A stretch of DNA of 22,732 bases from an uncultured Caulobacter sp. GTDB taxonomy: Bacteria > Pseudomonadota > Alphaproteobacteria > Caulobacterales > Caulobacteraceae. The notes beneath the pieces were generated by a model, which was not told the origin of the DNA, made no database searches, and saw only the letters and a program-made list of their open reading frames with translations. The stretch is from the NCBI RefSeq assembly GCF_937900395.1, contig NZ_CALCDX010000201.1:1-22732 (forward strand). Direction: 5' to 3'. Both the position numbers and the translations under genes were made by a program. Below, one piece after another: positions 8,049-15,304 of the stretch; position 1 is the stretch's first letter; every line of letters starts with the position of its first letter.

Positions 8049-9272
8049 ATGGATTTCAACGACTCCCCGGAAGAAGCGGCCTATCGCGAGAAGGCTCGCG
8101 CCTGGCTCGCCGAGCACGCCGCCGCGCACCGCGCCAAGTGGGGCGAGCTGAAGCCGAACACGCCCGACCACATGGCCGCCGCCAAGGACTGGCAGGCGAC
8201 CAAGGCCTCGGCGGGCTATGCCTGCATCACCTGGCCGGCGGCCATCGGCGGGGGCGGCGGCACGCCGATCCAGTCGGTGATCTTCGGCCAGGAGGAGACC
8301 AAGGCCGGCCTTGGCTACGGCTACTTCACGATCGGTCTGGGCATGTGCGTGCCGACGGTCATGGCCTTCGCCGACGGCGAGACCAAGAAGCGCTTCGTCG
8401 GCCCGGCCGTGCGCGGCGAGGAGATCTGGTGCCAGCTGTTCTCCGAACCGGCCGGCGGCTCGGACGTCGCGGCGCTGCGCACGCGCGCCGTCAAGGACGG
8501 CGACGAGTGGGTGATCAACGGCCAGAAGGTCTGGACCACCGGCGCGCACTATTGCGACTACGGCATCCTGCTGACCCGGACGGACCCCGACGTGCCCAAG
8601 CACAAGGGCCTGACGATGTTCTGGATCGACATGCGCGACGCCGCGGTCGAGTGCCGGCCCATCCACCAGATGTCGGGCGGGCGCGAGTTCAACGAGGTCT
8701 ATTTCACCGACCTGCGCGTCAAGGACAGCCAGCGCCTGGGCGAGGTCGGCGACGGCTGGAAGGTGGCCCTGGTCACCCTGATGAACGAGCGCCTGGCGGT
8801 CGGCGGCTCGGCCGGTCCGAACTATCGCGAGATCATGAAGCTGGCCCGCGAACTGTCGTGCGTGGCCGGTCCGGCGCTGAAGGACCAGGGCTTCCGCGAC
8901 AAGCTGGCCGACTGGTACGTGCAGTCGGAAGGCCTGAAGTTCACCCGCTTCCGCACCATGACCGCCCTGTCGCGCGGCCAGACGCCGGGGCCGGAAAGCT
9001 CGATCGGCAAGATCATCTCGGCCAACCAGCTGCAGGAGCTGGCCAACACCGCCGTCGAGATGGAAGACCAGTACGGCATCCTCGTCGATCCCGACCAGGC
9101 CCCGGCCGAAGCGGCTTTCCAGCAGAGCCTGATGTGGGCGCCTGGGCTGCGCATCGCCGGCGGCACGGACGAGATCCTCAAGAACATCATCGCCGAACGG
9201 GTCCTGGGCCTGCCGGGCGACGTCCGCGTCGACAAGGACGTGGCGTTCAAGGACATGCCGACGGGGCGGTGA
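8049..9272 (+). CDS. Acyl-CoA dehydrogenase family protein (second of a pair)
   Basis: This 407-residue protein belongs to the longer FadE-like branch. It has an N-terminal helical domain, the middle-domain motif CQLFSEPAGGSDVA followed by VINGQKVWTTGAHYCDYGILL, and the C-terminal motif RIAGGTDEILKNIIAERVLGLPGD with the GGTDE typical of the family. GGGAGG lies between the upstream stop and the ATG, spaced for efficient initiation, and the gap is 15 bases. Adjacent genes of unequal length in this family often encode the two halves of an alpha2beta2 enzyme, as in actinobacterial sterol side-chain degradation; here that is inference from layout and motifs. Confidence 0.9.
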   Translation: MDFNDSPEEAAYREKARAWLAEHAAAHRAKWGELKPNTPDHMAAAKDWQATKASAGYACITWPAAIGGGGGTPIQSVIFGQEETKAGLGYGYFTIGLGMCVPTVMAFADGETKKRFVGPAVRGEEIWCQLFSEPAGGSDVAALRTRAVKDGDEWVINGQKVWTTGAHYCDYGILLTRTDPDVPKHKGLTMFWIDMRDAAVECRPIHQMSGGREFNEVYFTDLRVKDSQRLGEVGDGWKVALVTLMNERLAVGGSAGPNYREIMKLARELSCVAGPALKDQGFRDKLADWYVQSEGLKFTRFRTMTALSRGQTPGPESSIGKIISANQLQELANTAVEMEDQYGILVDPDQAPAEAAFQQSLMWAPGLRIAGGTDEILKNIIAERVLGLPGDVRVDKDVAFKDMPTGR

Positions 9273-9278
9273 GGGGGA

Positions 9279-9308
9279 AGGCCTCCCCGGCGCGCGCCGG
9301 GGAGGCCT
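9279..9308. terminator. 30-bp perfect palindrome, probable bidirectional terminator
   Basis: AGGCCTCCCCGGCGC is followed directly by its exact reverse complement. It lies 6 bases past the stop of the plus-strand dehydrogenase and 57 bases from the end of the convergent methyltransferase gene. Neither side has a real T-run. The inner stem (CTCCCCGGC, 4-base loop, GCCGGGGAG at 9284-9305) has the same architecture as the REP-like element at 16211-16232. Confidence 0.6.
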
Positions 9309-9365
9309 CGTTCCAGACCCTTCAAGAGTTGCCGACCTATCCCAAGCGCCCTTCAGGCGCGGTCA

Positions 9366-10067
9366 TCAAGCGCGTTGGGCGTGCCAGCCTCTGATCATGA
9401 AGGCCTGGAAGAACGGGACTGGCTTGGGGAAACCAGCGGCCCGCCACAAGGCTTCCGTCTCGGCCGGAGACAGGACGCTGAGTGCGTTGCGCAGCGTGTC
9501 GGCCAGTGTGCTCAACGATTCCGGCGTGGCGCCCATCAGGACCTGGACACGTTTCCAGTCCTCCAGCACATCGGGAAACTCCGGAGCGTCTAGGTCGCCG
9601 GTGATCTCGGCGCTGGCGAAATGCCCGCCGGGCCTCAGGCGGTCATGAATGGCGGAATAGAAGGCGAGGCGGTCTTCGCGCTTGATGAAGTGCGCCACAA
9701 GCAGGCTGACGACGGCGTCGAAACCGTCGCGCGGCGCATCTTGGACGTATCCGTGAAGAAGCTGGCAGCGATCCAGCACTCCAGCCTGTTCGAGCCGGCC
9801 GCGCCCCACCGCTAGCATATCCTCGGAGGGATCGACGCCCACGAACGACCAGCCCGGATACGCCTTGGCCAGCGACAGGATCTCCGCGCCGGTTCCCACG
9901 CCCACGCACAGAACGCGCGCATCGGCGGGCAGGTCCGCCAAAACCAGCCGCAGCAGGAAGTGCAAGCCATCAGAGATGGGGGCGAGCGCGCTGTTCCGGC
10001 GATCGTAGGCGTCAGCCAGCTCGCGGTTGAAGAGGCTGGGTGGGCTGGAGGGGGAGGCCTGTTTCAT
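9366..10067 (-). CDS. Class I SAM-dependent methyltransferase, probably zinc-regulated
   Basis: Predicted soluble methyltransferase of 233 residues. Motif I is VLCVGVGTGAE (52-62), followed by VGVDPSEDML for the second strand's acidic residue and a Rossmann-like order of later strands (FDAVVSLLVAHF, LRPGGHFASAE). The substrate is not evident. Two starts are possible. The ATG at 10088 gives seven extra residues encoded within the Zur palindrome. I prefer the ATG at 10067 because a -10-like TATATT on the minus strand ends six bases before it, which would place the mRNA 5' end at the start codon itself (leaderless). The overlapping palindrome at 10066-10084 predicts repression by Zur when zinc is plentiful. 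The amidase gene upstream is on the same strand. Confidence 0.82.
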   Translation of the reverse strand: MKQASPSSPPSLFNRELADAYDRRNSALAPISDGLHFLLRLVLADLPADARVLCVGVGTGAEILSLAKAYPGWSFVGVDPSEDMLAVGRGRLEQAGVLDRCQLLHGYVQDAPRDGFDAVVSLLVAHFIKREDRLAFYSAIHDRLRPGGHFASAEITGDLDAPEFPDVLEDWKRVQVLMGATPESLSTLADTLRNALSVLSPAETEALWRAAGFPKPVPFFQAFMIRGWHAQRA

Positions 10068-10084
10068 TGTTATAATATAACAAT
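10066..10084 (-). promoter_or_regulatory. Zur box (zinc uptake regulator operator)
   Basis: ATTGTTATAATATAACAAT is a perfect palindrome with 9-base arms and one central base. It contains TGTTATAATATAACA, which agrees with the known proteobacterial Zur operator core. It forms an AT-only island in high-GC DNA and covers the likely -10 region and the start codon of the methyltransferase gene, so bound Zur should block transcription. The match is seen directly; the regulator assignment follows from the published Zur consensus as I remember it. Confidence 0.75.
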
Positions 10085-10114
10085 CCATGCGGGGCGCGCC
10101 ACCCTCTAACGCCC

Positions 10115-11608
10115 CTACGGCGCGATCGTCTTCAGGTACGTCGGCGGCTTCCTGTGGTGCGTGGCCTGCTCATACGCGTAGCCGAGGTTCAGCAGCAGCT
10201 TCTCGCTCCAGGCCGGGCCGATGAAGGAGAGGCCCACGGGCAGGCCGGTGACGTCGCCCATCGGCACCGTCAGGTGCGGATAGCCGGCCACGGCGGGCAA
10301 GGTGGTGGCCGAGCCGCCGTAGTTGTCGCCGTTCAGCGGGTCGATGGTCCAGGCCGGACCCGTGGTCGGGGCGACGATGGCGATGGCGCCGGTGTCTTTC
10401 AGGATCTTGTCGATGCCTTCCGGACCCGCCAGGCGCTTGGAGTCGGCCAGAGCCTTCAGGTAGTCGGGGTCAGCCAGGCCCTTGGTCTTCTCGGCCTTCT
10501 CGAAGGTCTCCTGGCCGAACCACTCGAATTCCTTAGGCGTGGCTTTGTTGAAGGCGATCAGGTCGGCCAGCGTGCGGGTCGGGACCTTCTTCGGATCGGT
10601 CGAGGCCAGGTAGGTCGCCATGTCGGCCTTGAGTTCGGTGTACAGCACCACGCCCTCGGCCTTGCCGACCGGGCCTTCGTCGAAGTCCTTGACCTCGACC
10701 AGGGTCGCGCCCTGGGCCTGCAGGTCCTTTAGCGCTCGCTCGAACACCGCGTCGGTCTTGGGCGAGTAACCGGTATAGAACCGCGCCACGGCCAGCTTCA
10801 CGCCTTTCAGAGAGTCCTTCGAGAGGCCCTTGACGTAGTCGGTCTTGTGGGCGTCGGCGTCCTTGGTGGCCGGGTCGGCGGGATCGGAGCCGGCGATGAT
10901 GGTCAGCACCTTGGCCGCGTCCTCGACCGTGGTGGTCATCGGGCCCGCGGTGTCCTGGCTGTGGCTGATCGGCACGATGTGCGTGCGCGAGACGAGGCCG
11001 ACCGTCGGCTTCAGGCCCACCAGGCCGTTGATCGCCGCCGGGCAGGTGATCGAGCCGTCGGTTTCGGTGCCGATGGCCAGGGGCGCGAGGCCCGCCGCCA
11101 CCGCCGCGCCCGAACCGCTGGACGAGCCGCAGGCGCTGCGGTCCAAGACGTAGGGGTTGCGAACGGTGCCGCCGACCGCGCTCCAGCCGCTGATCGAATG
11201 GTTCGAGCGGATGTTGGCCCATTCCGACAGGTTGGCCTTGCCCAGCATCACCAGGCCGGCGTCACGCAGGCGCTTGGCGATCGGGGCGTCGCGGCCGGTG
11301 ACGTTGTCCTTCAGCGCCAGCGAGCCGGCCGTGGTGGGCAAGGGATCGGCGCTTTCGATGTTGTCCTTCAGGAGGATCGGAACGCCGTGCAGCGCCGAGC
11401 GGACCTTGCCGGCCTTGCGCTCGGCGTCCAGGGCCTTGGCGTCGGCCAGGGCGTTGGGGTTGGCGCCAATCACCGCATGCAGCGTCGGGTTCTTGGCCTG
11501 GATCGCCGCCAGCGCCGCCTTGGTCGCGTCCTCCGCCGACTGGGCGTGAGCGCTCGTGGCGAGCAGGGCCAGGGCGGCCGCGCCGGCCAGGCAGGCGATC
11601 TTGGTCAT
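10115..11608 (-). CDS. Exported amidase (amidase signature family)
   Basis: Hydrolase of carboxamide bonds with the Ser-cisSer-Lys triad. The 497-residue product begins with a signal peptide (MTKIACLAGAAALALLATSAHA, cleavage likely after residue 22). The amidase signature follows: Lys81 in VPILLKDNI, the Gly/Ser-rich loop GSSSGSGAA (161-169) carrying the cis-Ser, and the nucleophile Ser186 in TETDGSI, then NGLVGLKPTVG. The ATG at 11608 was chosen because AGGGG lies 8 bases upstream and it starts a clear signal peptide; the frame stays open far upstream through the thioesterase gene but without features. Periplasmic location distinguishes it from the GatA subunit of tRNA amidation. Substrate unknown. 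Confidence 0.92.
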   Translation of the reverse strand: MTKIACLAGAAALALLATSAHAQSAEDATKAALAAIQAKNPTLHAVIGANPNALADAKALDAERKAGKVRSALHGVPILLKDNIESADPLPTTAGSLALKDNVTGRDAPIAKRLRDAGLVMLGKANLSEWANIRSNHSISGWSAVGGTVRNPYVLDRSACGSSSGSGAAVAAGLAPLAIGTETDGSITCPAAINGLVGLKPTVGLVSRTHIVPISHSQDTAGPMTTTVEDAAKVLTIIAGSDPADPATKDADAHKTDYVKGLSKDSLKGVKLAVARFYTGYSPKTDAVFERALKDLQAQGATLVEVKDFDEGPVGKAEGVVLYTELKADMATYLASTDPKKVPTRTLADLIAFNKATPKEFEWFGQETFEKAEKTKGLADPDYLKALADSKRLAGPEGIDKILKDTGAIAIVAPTTGPAWTIDPLNGDNYGGSATTLPAVAGYPHLTVPMGDVTGLPVGLSFIGPAWSEKLLLNLGYAYEQATHHRKPPTYLKTIAP

Positions 11609-11712
11609 GGACGTTTCCCCTCGCGCGGCCGCGACTCTAGCGGCGACCGAGGCGGGAGCATGGGGGCAGAATTCCGCGTTCGCCAAGAGGCGCGAATGTC
11701 GTTTGTCGCGAT

Positions 11713-12501
11713 CTAGACGAACACCGCAACATTCTGCCGCGCCAGGATCAGCGGGCGGCCCTTGGCGTCCCACAGATGCATCTCCTGGGTCGAGTAGCCG
11801 TGGCCAATGGCTTCGGCGCGGCTGCGCAGCAGGCGCCAGCCGTCGTCGTTCGGATCCGGCAGGCCGACCACGTCCAGGGACCAGGTCATGGTCGAGACCG
11901 GGCCAAACTGCCGGAACAAGGTCATGGCCGGCGGTGGCGGGGCGTCGCCCAGGGCGATCAGGGCCGAGAGCGAGGTGGCGGCGGGATCCCGGTGGCGGAT
12001 CCACAGCAGATATTCCGGCGGCTCGCCCGAACCCGGCCGTCCGCCGCCCGCCACGCGGAAGTCGAACTGACGGATGAAGCTGGGCGCCATGCTGGTGTCG
12101 CCCTTATGGAACGGCTCGCACTGGTCGGGCGGCGCGACGACGGGGCAGGGGACGTCCTCGTAGGACAGGTGCGACTCGCGGGCCGCGCCGAAGGTCAGGG
12201 TGGCGTGGGTGGCCACGCCCTGTTCGCCCACCAGGTCGACGCTGGCGAATAGGGTCGACTTGCCTTGGCGAAGGATCTTCACATCGATCGACAGCTCGCC
12301 CGCGGCCGGGCCGACGAAGGCGAACTGGGCCGAGCGTAGCGGCGGGGCGTCGGGAAAGGCGCGCTGCGCCGCCTCGACGCAGAGCGCGGCCGACAGCCCG
12401 CCATAGGTGGTGCGCCCCTGCCTCCAGTCGTCGGTGACGTGGGCGGCGTAGCCCGTCCCGGTGGCGGTGACGCCGGCAAGCAGCTCGGTGTAGGAGGTCA
12501 T
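11713..12501 (-). CDS. Acyl-CoA thioesterase family protein (double hotdog)
   Basis: Predicted hydrolase of acyl-CoA thioesters, 262 residues. The sequence shows two hotdog-like halves: the first with DDWRQGRTTYGGLSAALCVEAAQRAF and the strand RSAQFAFVGPAAGELSIDVKILRQGK, the second with MTWSLDVVGLP and RAEAIGHGYSTQEMHLWDAKGRPLILARQNVAVF, which is the usual C-terminal TesB-like ending. It is cytoplasmic with no signal peptide. The ATG at 12501 has a poor Shine-Dalgarno sequence and an inverted repeat just upstream. The amidase gene follows about 100 bases downstream on the same strand. Chain-length preference cannot be read from sequence. Confidence 0.85.
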   Translation of the reverse strand: MTSYTELLAGVTATGTGYAAHVTDDWRQGRTTYGGLSAALCVEAAQRAFPDAPPLRSAQFAFVGPAAGELSIDVKILRQGKSTLFASVDLVGEQGVATHATLTFGAARESHLSYEDVPCPVVAPPDQCEPFHKGDTSMAPSFIRQFDFRVAGGGRPGSGEPPEYLLWIRHRDPAATSLSALIALGDAPPPPAMTLFRQFGPVSTMTWSLDVVGLPDPNDDGWRLLRSRAEAIGHGYSTQEMHLWDAKGRPLILARQNVAVFV

Positions 12502-12504
12502 GGC

Positions 12505-12526
12505 GCGAAAGTTCGTTTTCTTTCGC
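12505..12526. promoter_or_regulatory. Inverted repeat before the thioesterase gene
   Basis: GCGAAAG, 8 bases, CTTTCGC: perfect 7-base arms immediately upstream of the thioesterase start codon. It could be an operator or a hairpin in the 5' leader that limits ribosome access. No regulator is recognised. Confidence 0.3.
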
Positions 12527-12559
12527 TACGGAAGTCAAGCGGCCTTGGCCGCGCGAGGT

Positions 12560-12757
12560 CTAGTGGATCGTCGGTGAGGCGTCGGTCCAGGCGTCGAGCG
12601 CTCGGGCTTCGGCTTCTTCCTCGACCGCCATCTCCTCAAGGAGCACCGCGGCCAGCAGCCATTCCTGCAGATCGTCCTCGGTCGCGGTCCCGTTCTCAAG
12701 GGCTTCCTTGACGGTCTCGATCAGCCATTCGACGGCGTCAGCGTGGGTCTTGCTCAT
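12560..12757 (-). CDS. Small acidic protein of unknown function
   Basis: 65 residues, not recognised. The product is strongly acidic and mostly helical (EWLIETVKEALENG, EWLLAAVLLEEMAVEEEAEA), with two Trp-Leu pairs that could form an amphipathic helical hairpin. It has no signal peptide and no metal or nucleotide motif. Support for a real gene comes from a GAGG Shine-Dalgarno sequence 8 bases before the ATG at 12757 and from its place in an otherwise empty gap between two minus-strand genes. It could be a small regulator or a family-specific hypothetical protein. Confidence 0.6.
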   Translation of the reverse strand: MSKTHADAVEWLIETVKEALENGTATEDDLQEWLLAAVLLEEMAVEEEAEARALDAWTDASPTIH

Positions 12758-12806
12758 GGTCTTGCCTCACAACCTGAGGACAAGAGTAATGGTTAAGACA
12801 CTTGAA

Positions 12807-12876
12807 GGCCCTGCGACATGGGGTCTTACCGGCGCCGCACGTCGCCGCAGGGCCCGCGCGGCCTAAACCGCGCGGG
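12807..12876 (-). terminator. Strong secondary structure after the dipeptidyl peptidase gene
   Basis: Two overlapping stems follow the peptidase stop. One is CCCGCGCGG (12853-12861) with CCGCGCGGG (12868-12876), 9 base pairs and a 6-base loop. The other pairs GGCCCTGCG (12807-12815) with CGCAGGGCC (12846-12854). They share bases, so they are mutually exclusive. No clean T-run follows on the minus strand, so termination may be partial or Rho-assisted. Confidence 0.45.
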
Positions 12877-12885
12877 AAAGAGGCC

Positions 12886-15108
12886 TTACTGGCCGCCCTT
12901 CAGCTTGCGATCGAAGAAGTCCAAGTGTGTCTTCAGCACGCTAAGACCCTTGGACTTGCCGCTGCCGGCGCTGTGGCGCTCGCCGGGATAGAGCGCCATC
13001 TCGAACGGCACCGCCTTCTTCTGCAGGGCCGCCATGACGCGAGTGCTGTTTTCCAGGATCACGTTGTCGTCGGCCATGCCGTGCAGCAGCAGCAGGCTGC
13101 CGGGCTTCAGCTTATCCAGGCGCGTGTTGATGTCGGCATAGGCGTAGCCGGCCTTGTTCTCGTCCGGCTTGCCCATGTAGCGCTCGGTATAGGCGGTGTC
13201 GTAGAGGCTCCACTCCGTCGGCGGCGCGCCGGCCGCGCCGGCCTTGAACGGCGTGTTCTCGGCCGTCATCAGCATCAGGGTCATGAAGCCGCCGTACGAC
13301 CAGCCCATCACGCCCAGCTTGTCGGGATCGACGTAGGGCAGGCTGGCCAGGAACTTGGCGCCCTGCAGCTGATCCTCAACCTCGACCGTGCCCATGCGGC
13401 GGTCGAGGGCGCGTTGGAACTTGGCCGAACGGTTGCCGCTGCCACGGTTGTCCAGCTTGAAGATCACATAGCCGGCTTCGAGATAGGTGCGCTCGGACGG
13501 GCTCTGCCAGCTCTTCATCACGCGCTGGGCGTGCGGGCCGCCATAGACCGAGACGATCGCCGGATACTTCTTGGCGGGGTCGAAATTGGTCGGCTTGAGG
13601 ATCTCGTAATACAGGGTCTCGCCGTCGGCGGCCTTCAGGCTGCCGAACTCCGGAACCGGCAGGTTGGCCGCGTAGGGCCAGTAGGGATGACCCTCTGCCA
13701 GCTTGTTCTCCTCGATCCAGCGGACGCGCTTGCCGTCGGCCGAATAGAGCGCGGTCTGGGGCGGGGTCTTCGGATCGCTGTAGGACGCCGCGAAGGCGCC
13801 GCCGGTGCTGGCGACCTTGGCCGACCACCAGCCGCCGGCCGGCGTCAGGGCCTTGGGCTTCCCCGGCTTGGCATAGCTGATCTCGTACAGGCGGCGCTCC
13901 AGCGGCGTGTCCATCGAGGCGGCGAAGATCGCGACCTTGCGGGCCTCGTCGACGCCCTCCAGGGCAGAGACCGGCCAGTCGCCCTTGGTGATCTGGGCGA
14001 TCAGCTTGCCGTCGGCGGCGTAGCGGTAGAGGTGGCGGTTACCGTCCTGCTCCGACGACCACAGGAACGAGCCGTCCTTCAACGGCTGGAAGTCGTCAGC
14101 GACCTCGATGTAGTGCGGGTCGGTCTGGGTCAGGATCGTGCGGCCCTGGCCGGTCGCCGCGTCGAAGGCGATCAGGTCGAGGGTCTTCTGGTCGCGTGTC
14201 AGGCGCTGGACGTACACGGTCTTGCCGTCGGCCGACCAGTCGACGCGGGCCAGGTAGATGTCCTTGTTCGCGCCGAGATCCAGCTTGCGGACCGCGCCCG
14301 AGGCGAGGTCGCGGACGAACAGCTCGACCACGGCGTTGGGCCGGCCGGCGCGCGGATAGCGCTGGTTGACGATGGTCGCGCCGCTGGGGCCGATGTCGGC
14401 GCGCGGCACGATGTCGACGCCGCTCTCATCGACGCGGGTGTAGACGATGCGGGCCTCGTCCGGGCTCCACCAATAGCCGGTGAAGCGGTCGAGCTCCTCC
14501 TGGGCGATGAACTCCGCGGTCCCGAACGAAAGCGCGTCCTTGCCCTCGGTGGTCAGGGCCGTCTCGGCCCCGCCCGTAAGCGGCTTGATGTAGAGGTTCT
14601 GGTCGCGGACGTACGAGACGTAGCCGCCCTTGGGCGAGACCTTGGCGTCGACCTCGTCGCCCGGGGTCTCGGTCAGGCGCGAGACCTTCCCGTCGGCGAC
14701 GCTGTCCAGATAGAGGTCGCCGTCCAGCGGCACCAGGATGAAGCGCCCTTGCTTGTCCCAGCTGTACTCGACGATGCCGCGGGTGGCGGCGACGCGCGCG
14801 CGTTCGCGGCGGGCCTTCTCGGCCTCCGAGAGCTCCTTGGTCCCGGACGACAGGGCGGCCGAGTCGATCAGGCGGTAGGGCTCGCCGCCCTTCACGTCGG
14901 CCGCCCACAGGTCCTGCACGTTGGCGGCGTCGGGCTTGGCCTTCAGATAGGTGACCCGCTTGCCGTCCGGCGACAGCGCCACGCCCTTGGCCGTAGGACC
15001 CGAGAGACTCGGATCGGCGAAGATGCGTTCGGGGGTGAGTTTTTCCGCCAGGGCGGGGGAGGAGAGGGCGAGGACGGCCGCGAGCGCCGTGAGCGAGGGT
15101 CTGATCAT
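12886..15108 (-). CDS. Exported dipeptidyl peptidase IV-type serine peptidase (S9 family)
   Basis: Removes dipeptides, typically X-Pro, from peptide N-termini. The 740-residue product has a signal peptide (cleavage after about residue 21, SPALA), a beta-propeller domain with repeated WSPD/SPDGK blades, and a C-terminal alpha/beta-hydrolase domain. The DPP-IV hallmark Glu pair lies at E204-E205 in FIAQEELDRFTGYWWSPD. The catalytic residues are Ser604 in GWSYGG, Asp680 in HGMADDNV and His712 in GERHS. This full set supports DPP-IV activity rather than a generic S9 oligopeptidase. The ATG at 15108 starts the signal peptide; no Shine-Dalgarno is visible. It lies downstream of the deacetylase gene, separated by a REP-like doublet. 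Confidence 0.93.
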   Translation of the reverse strand: MIRPSLTALAAVLALSSPALAEKLTPERIFADPSLSGPTAKGVALSPDGKRVTYLKAKPDAANVQDLWAADVKGGEPYRLIDSAALSSGTKELSEAEKARRERARVAATRGIVEYSWDKQGRFILVPLDGDLYLDSVADGKVSRLTETPGDEVDAKVSPKGGYVSYVRDQNLYIKPLTGGAETALTTEGKDALSFGTAEFIAQEELDRFTGYWWSPDEARIVYTRVDESGVDIVPRADIGPSGATIVNQRYPRAGRPNAVVELFVRDLASGAVRKLDLGANKDIYLARVDWSADGKTVYVQRLTRDQKTLDLIAFDAATGQGRTILTQTDPHYIEVADDFQPLKDGSFLWSSEQDGNRHLYRYAADGKLIAQITKGDWPVSALEGVDEARKVAIFAASMDTPLERRLYEISYAKPGKPKALTPAGGWWSAKVASTGGAFAASYSDPKTPPQTALYSADGKRVRWIEENKLAEGHPYWPYAANLPVPEFGSLKAADGETLYYEILKPTNFDPAKKYPAIVSVYGGPHAQRVMKSWQSPSERTYLEAGYVIFKLDNRGSGNRSAKFQRALDRRMGTVEVEDQLQGAKFLASLPYVDPDKLGVMGWSYGGFMTLMLMTAENTPFKAGAAGAPPTEWSLYDTAYTERYMGKPDENKAGYAYADINTRLDKLKPGSLLLLHGMADDNVILENSTRVMAALQKKAVPFEMALYPGERHSAGSGKSKGLSVLKTHLDFFDRKLKGGQ

Positions 15109-15155
15109 GGCGCGCGACGCTATGCGTGAGCGCGGCGGTTGTCAGCAGTGAAGTT

Positions 15156-15171
15156 GTTTCAGGGCTGAAAC
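15156..15171. promoter_or_regulatory. Palindrome upstream of the dipeptidyl peptidase gene
   Basis: GTTTCAG-GG-CTGAAAC, perfect 7-base arms with a 2-base centre, 48-63 bases before the peptidase start codon and just before the REP-like doublet. The position suits an operator in a promoter for this gene. The regulator is unknown. Confidence 0.35.
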
Positions 15172-15175
15172 GCAG

Positions 15176-15233
15176 CGCCCCCTCCGTCACGGCGCTTGGC
15201 GCCGCGCCACCTCCCCCGTTGCGCGGGTGAGGA
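15176..15233 (-). repeat. REP-like repeat unit A (two hairpins), inverted relative to unit B
   Basis: Read on the minus strand, the 58-base unit has a C-rich/G-rich stem ending in GGGGGAGGTGG, a second stem (GGCGC/GCGCC), and the end GACGGAGGGGGCG. Unit B at 15247-15304 follows the same plan with different stem bases, so the stems have changed in compensated fashion. The pair forms an inverted doublet 13 bases apart. Confidence 0.7.
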
Positions 15234-15246
15234 GGAAGCCGCTCAT

Positions 15247-15304
15247 CCTCCCCCGCATGCGGGGGAGGTGGATCGCTGCGACGAGCAGCGAGACGGTGGG
15301 GGCG
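15247..15304 (+). repeat. REP-like repeat unit B (two hairpins)
   Basis: A 58-base unit: CTCCCCCGC-AT-GCGGGGGAG stem, GTGG linker, a second stem TCGCTG...CAGCGA, and the end GACGGTGGGGGCG. It abuts the stop codon of the deacetylase gene at 15305. Such units are common between genes in Caulobacter and relatives, as I recall. It may act as a transcript 3' stabiliser or attenuator between the deacetylase and peptidase genes. Confidence 0.7.

Noticed and set aside
6642..8666. 674-codon minus-strand open frame
   Set aside because: Antisense to the protease and both acyl-CoA dehydrogenases; no recognisable protein features.
10115..12004. Amidase extended upstream to 12004
   Set aside because: The extension overlaps the thioesterase gene and precedes a clear signal peptide with its own ribosome binding site at 11608.
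12802..15129. 775-codon plus-strand open frame
   Set aside because: Exact shadow of the dipeptidyl peptidase gene, which has all its catalytic motifs on the other strand.
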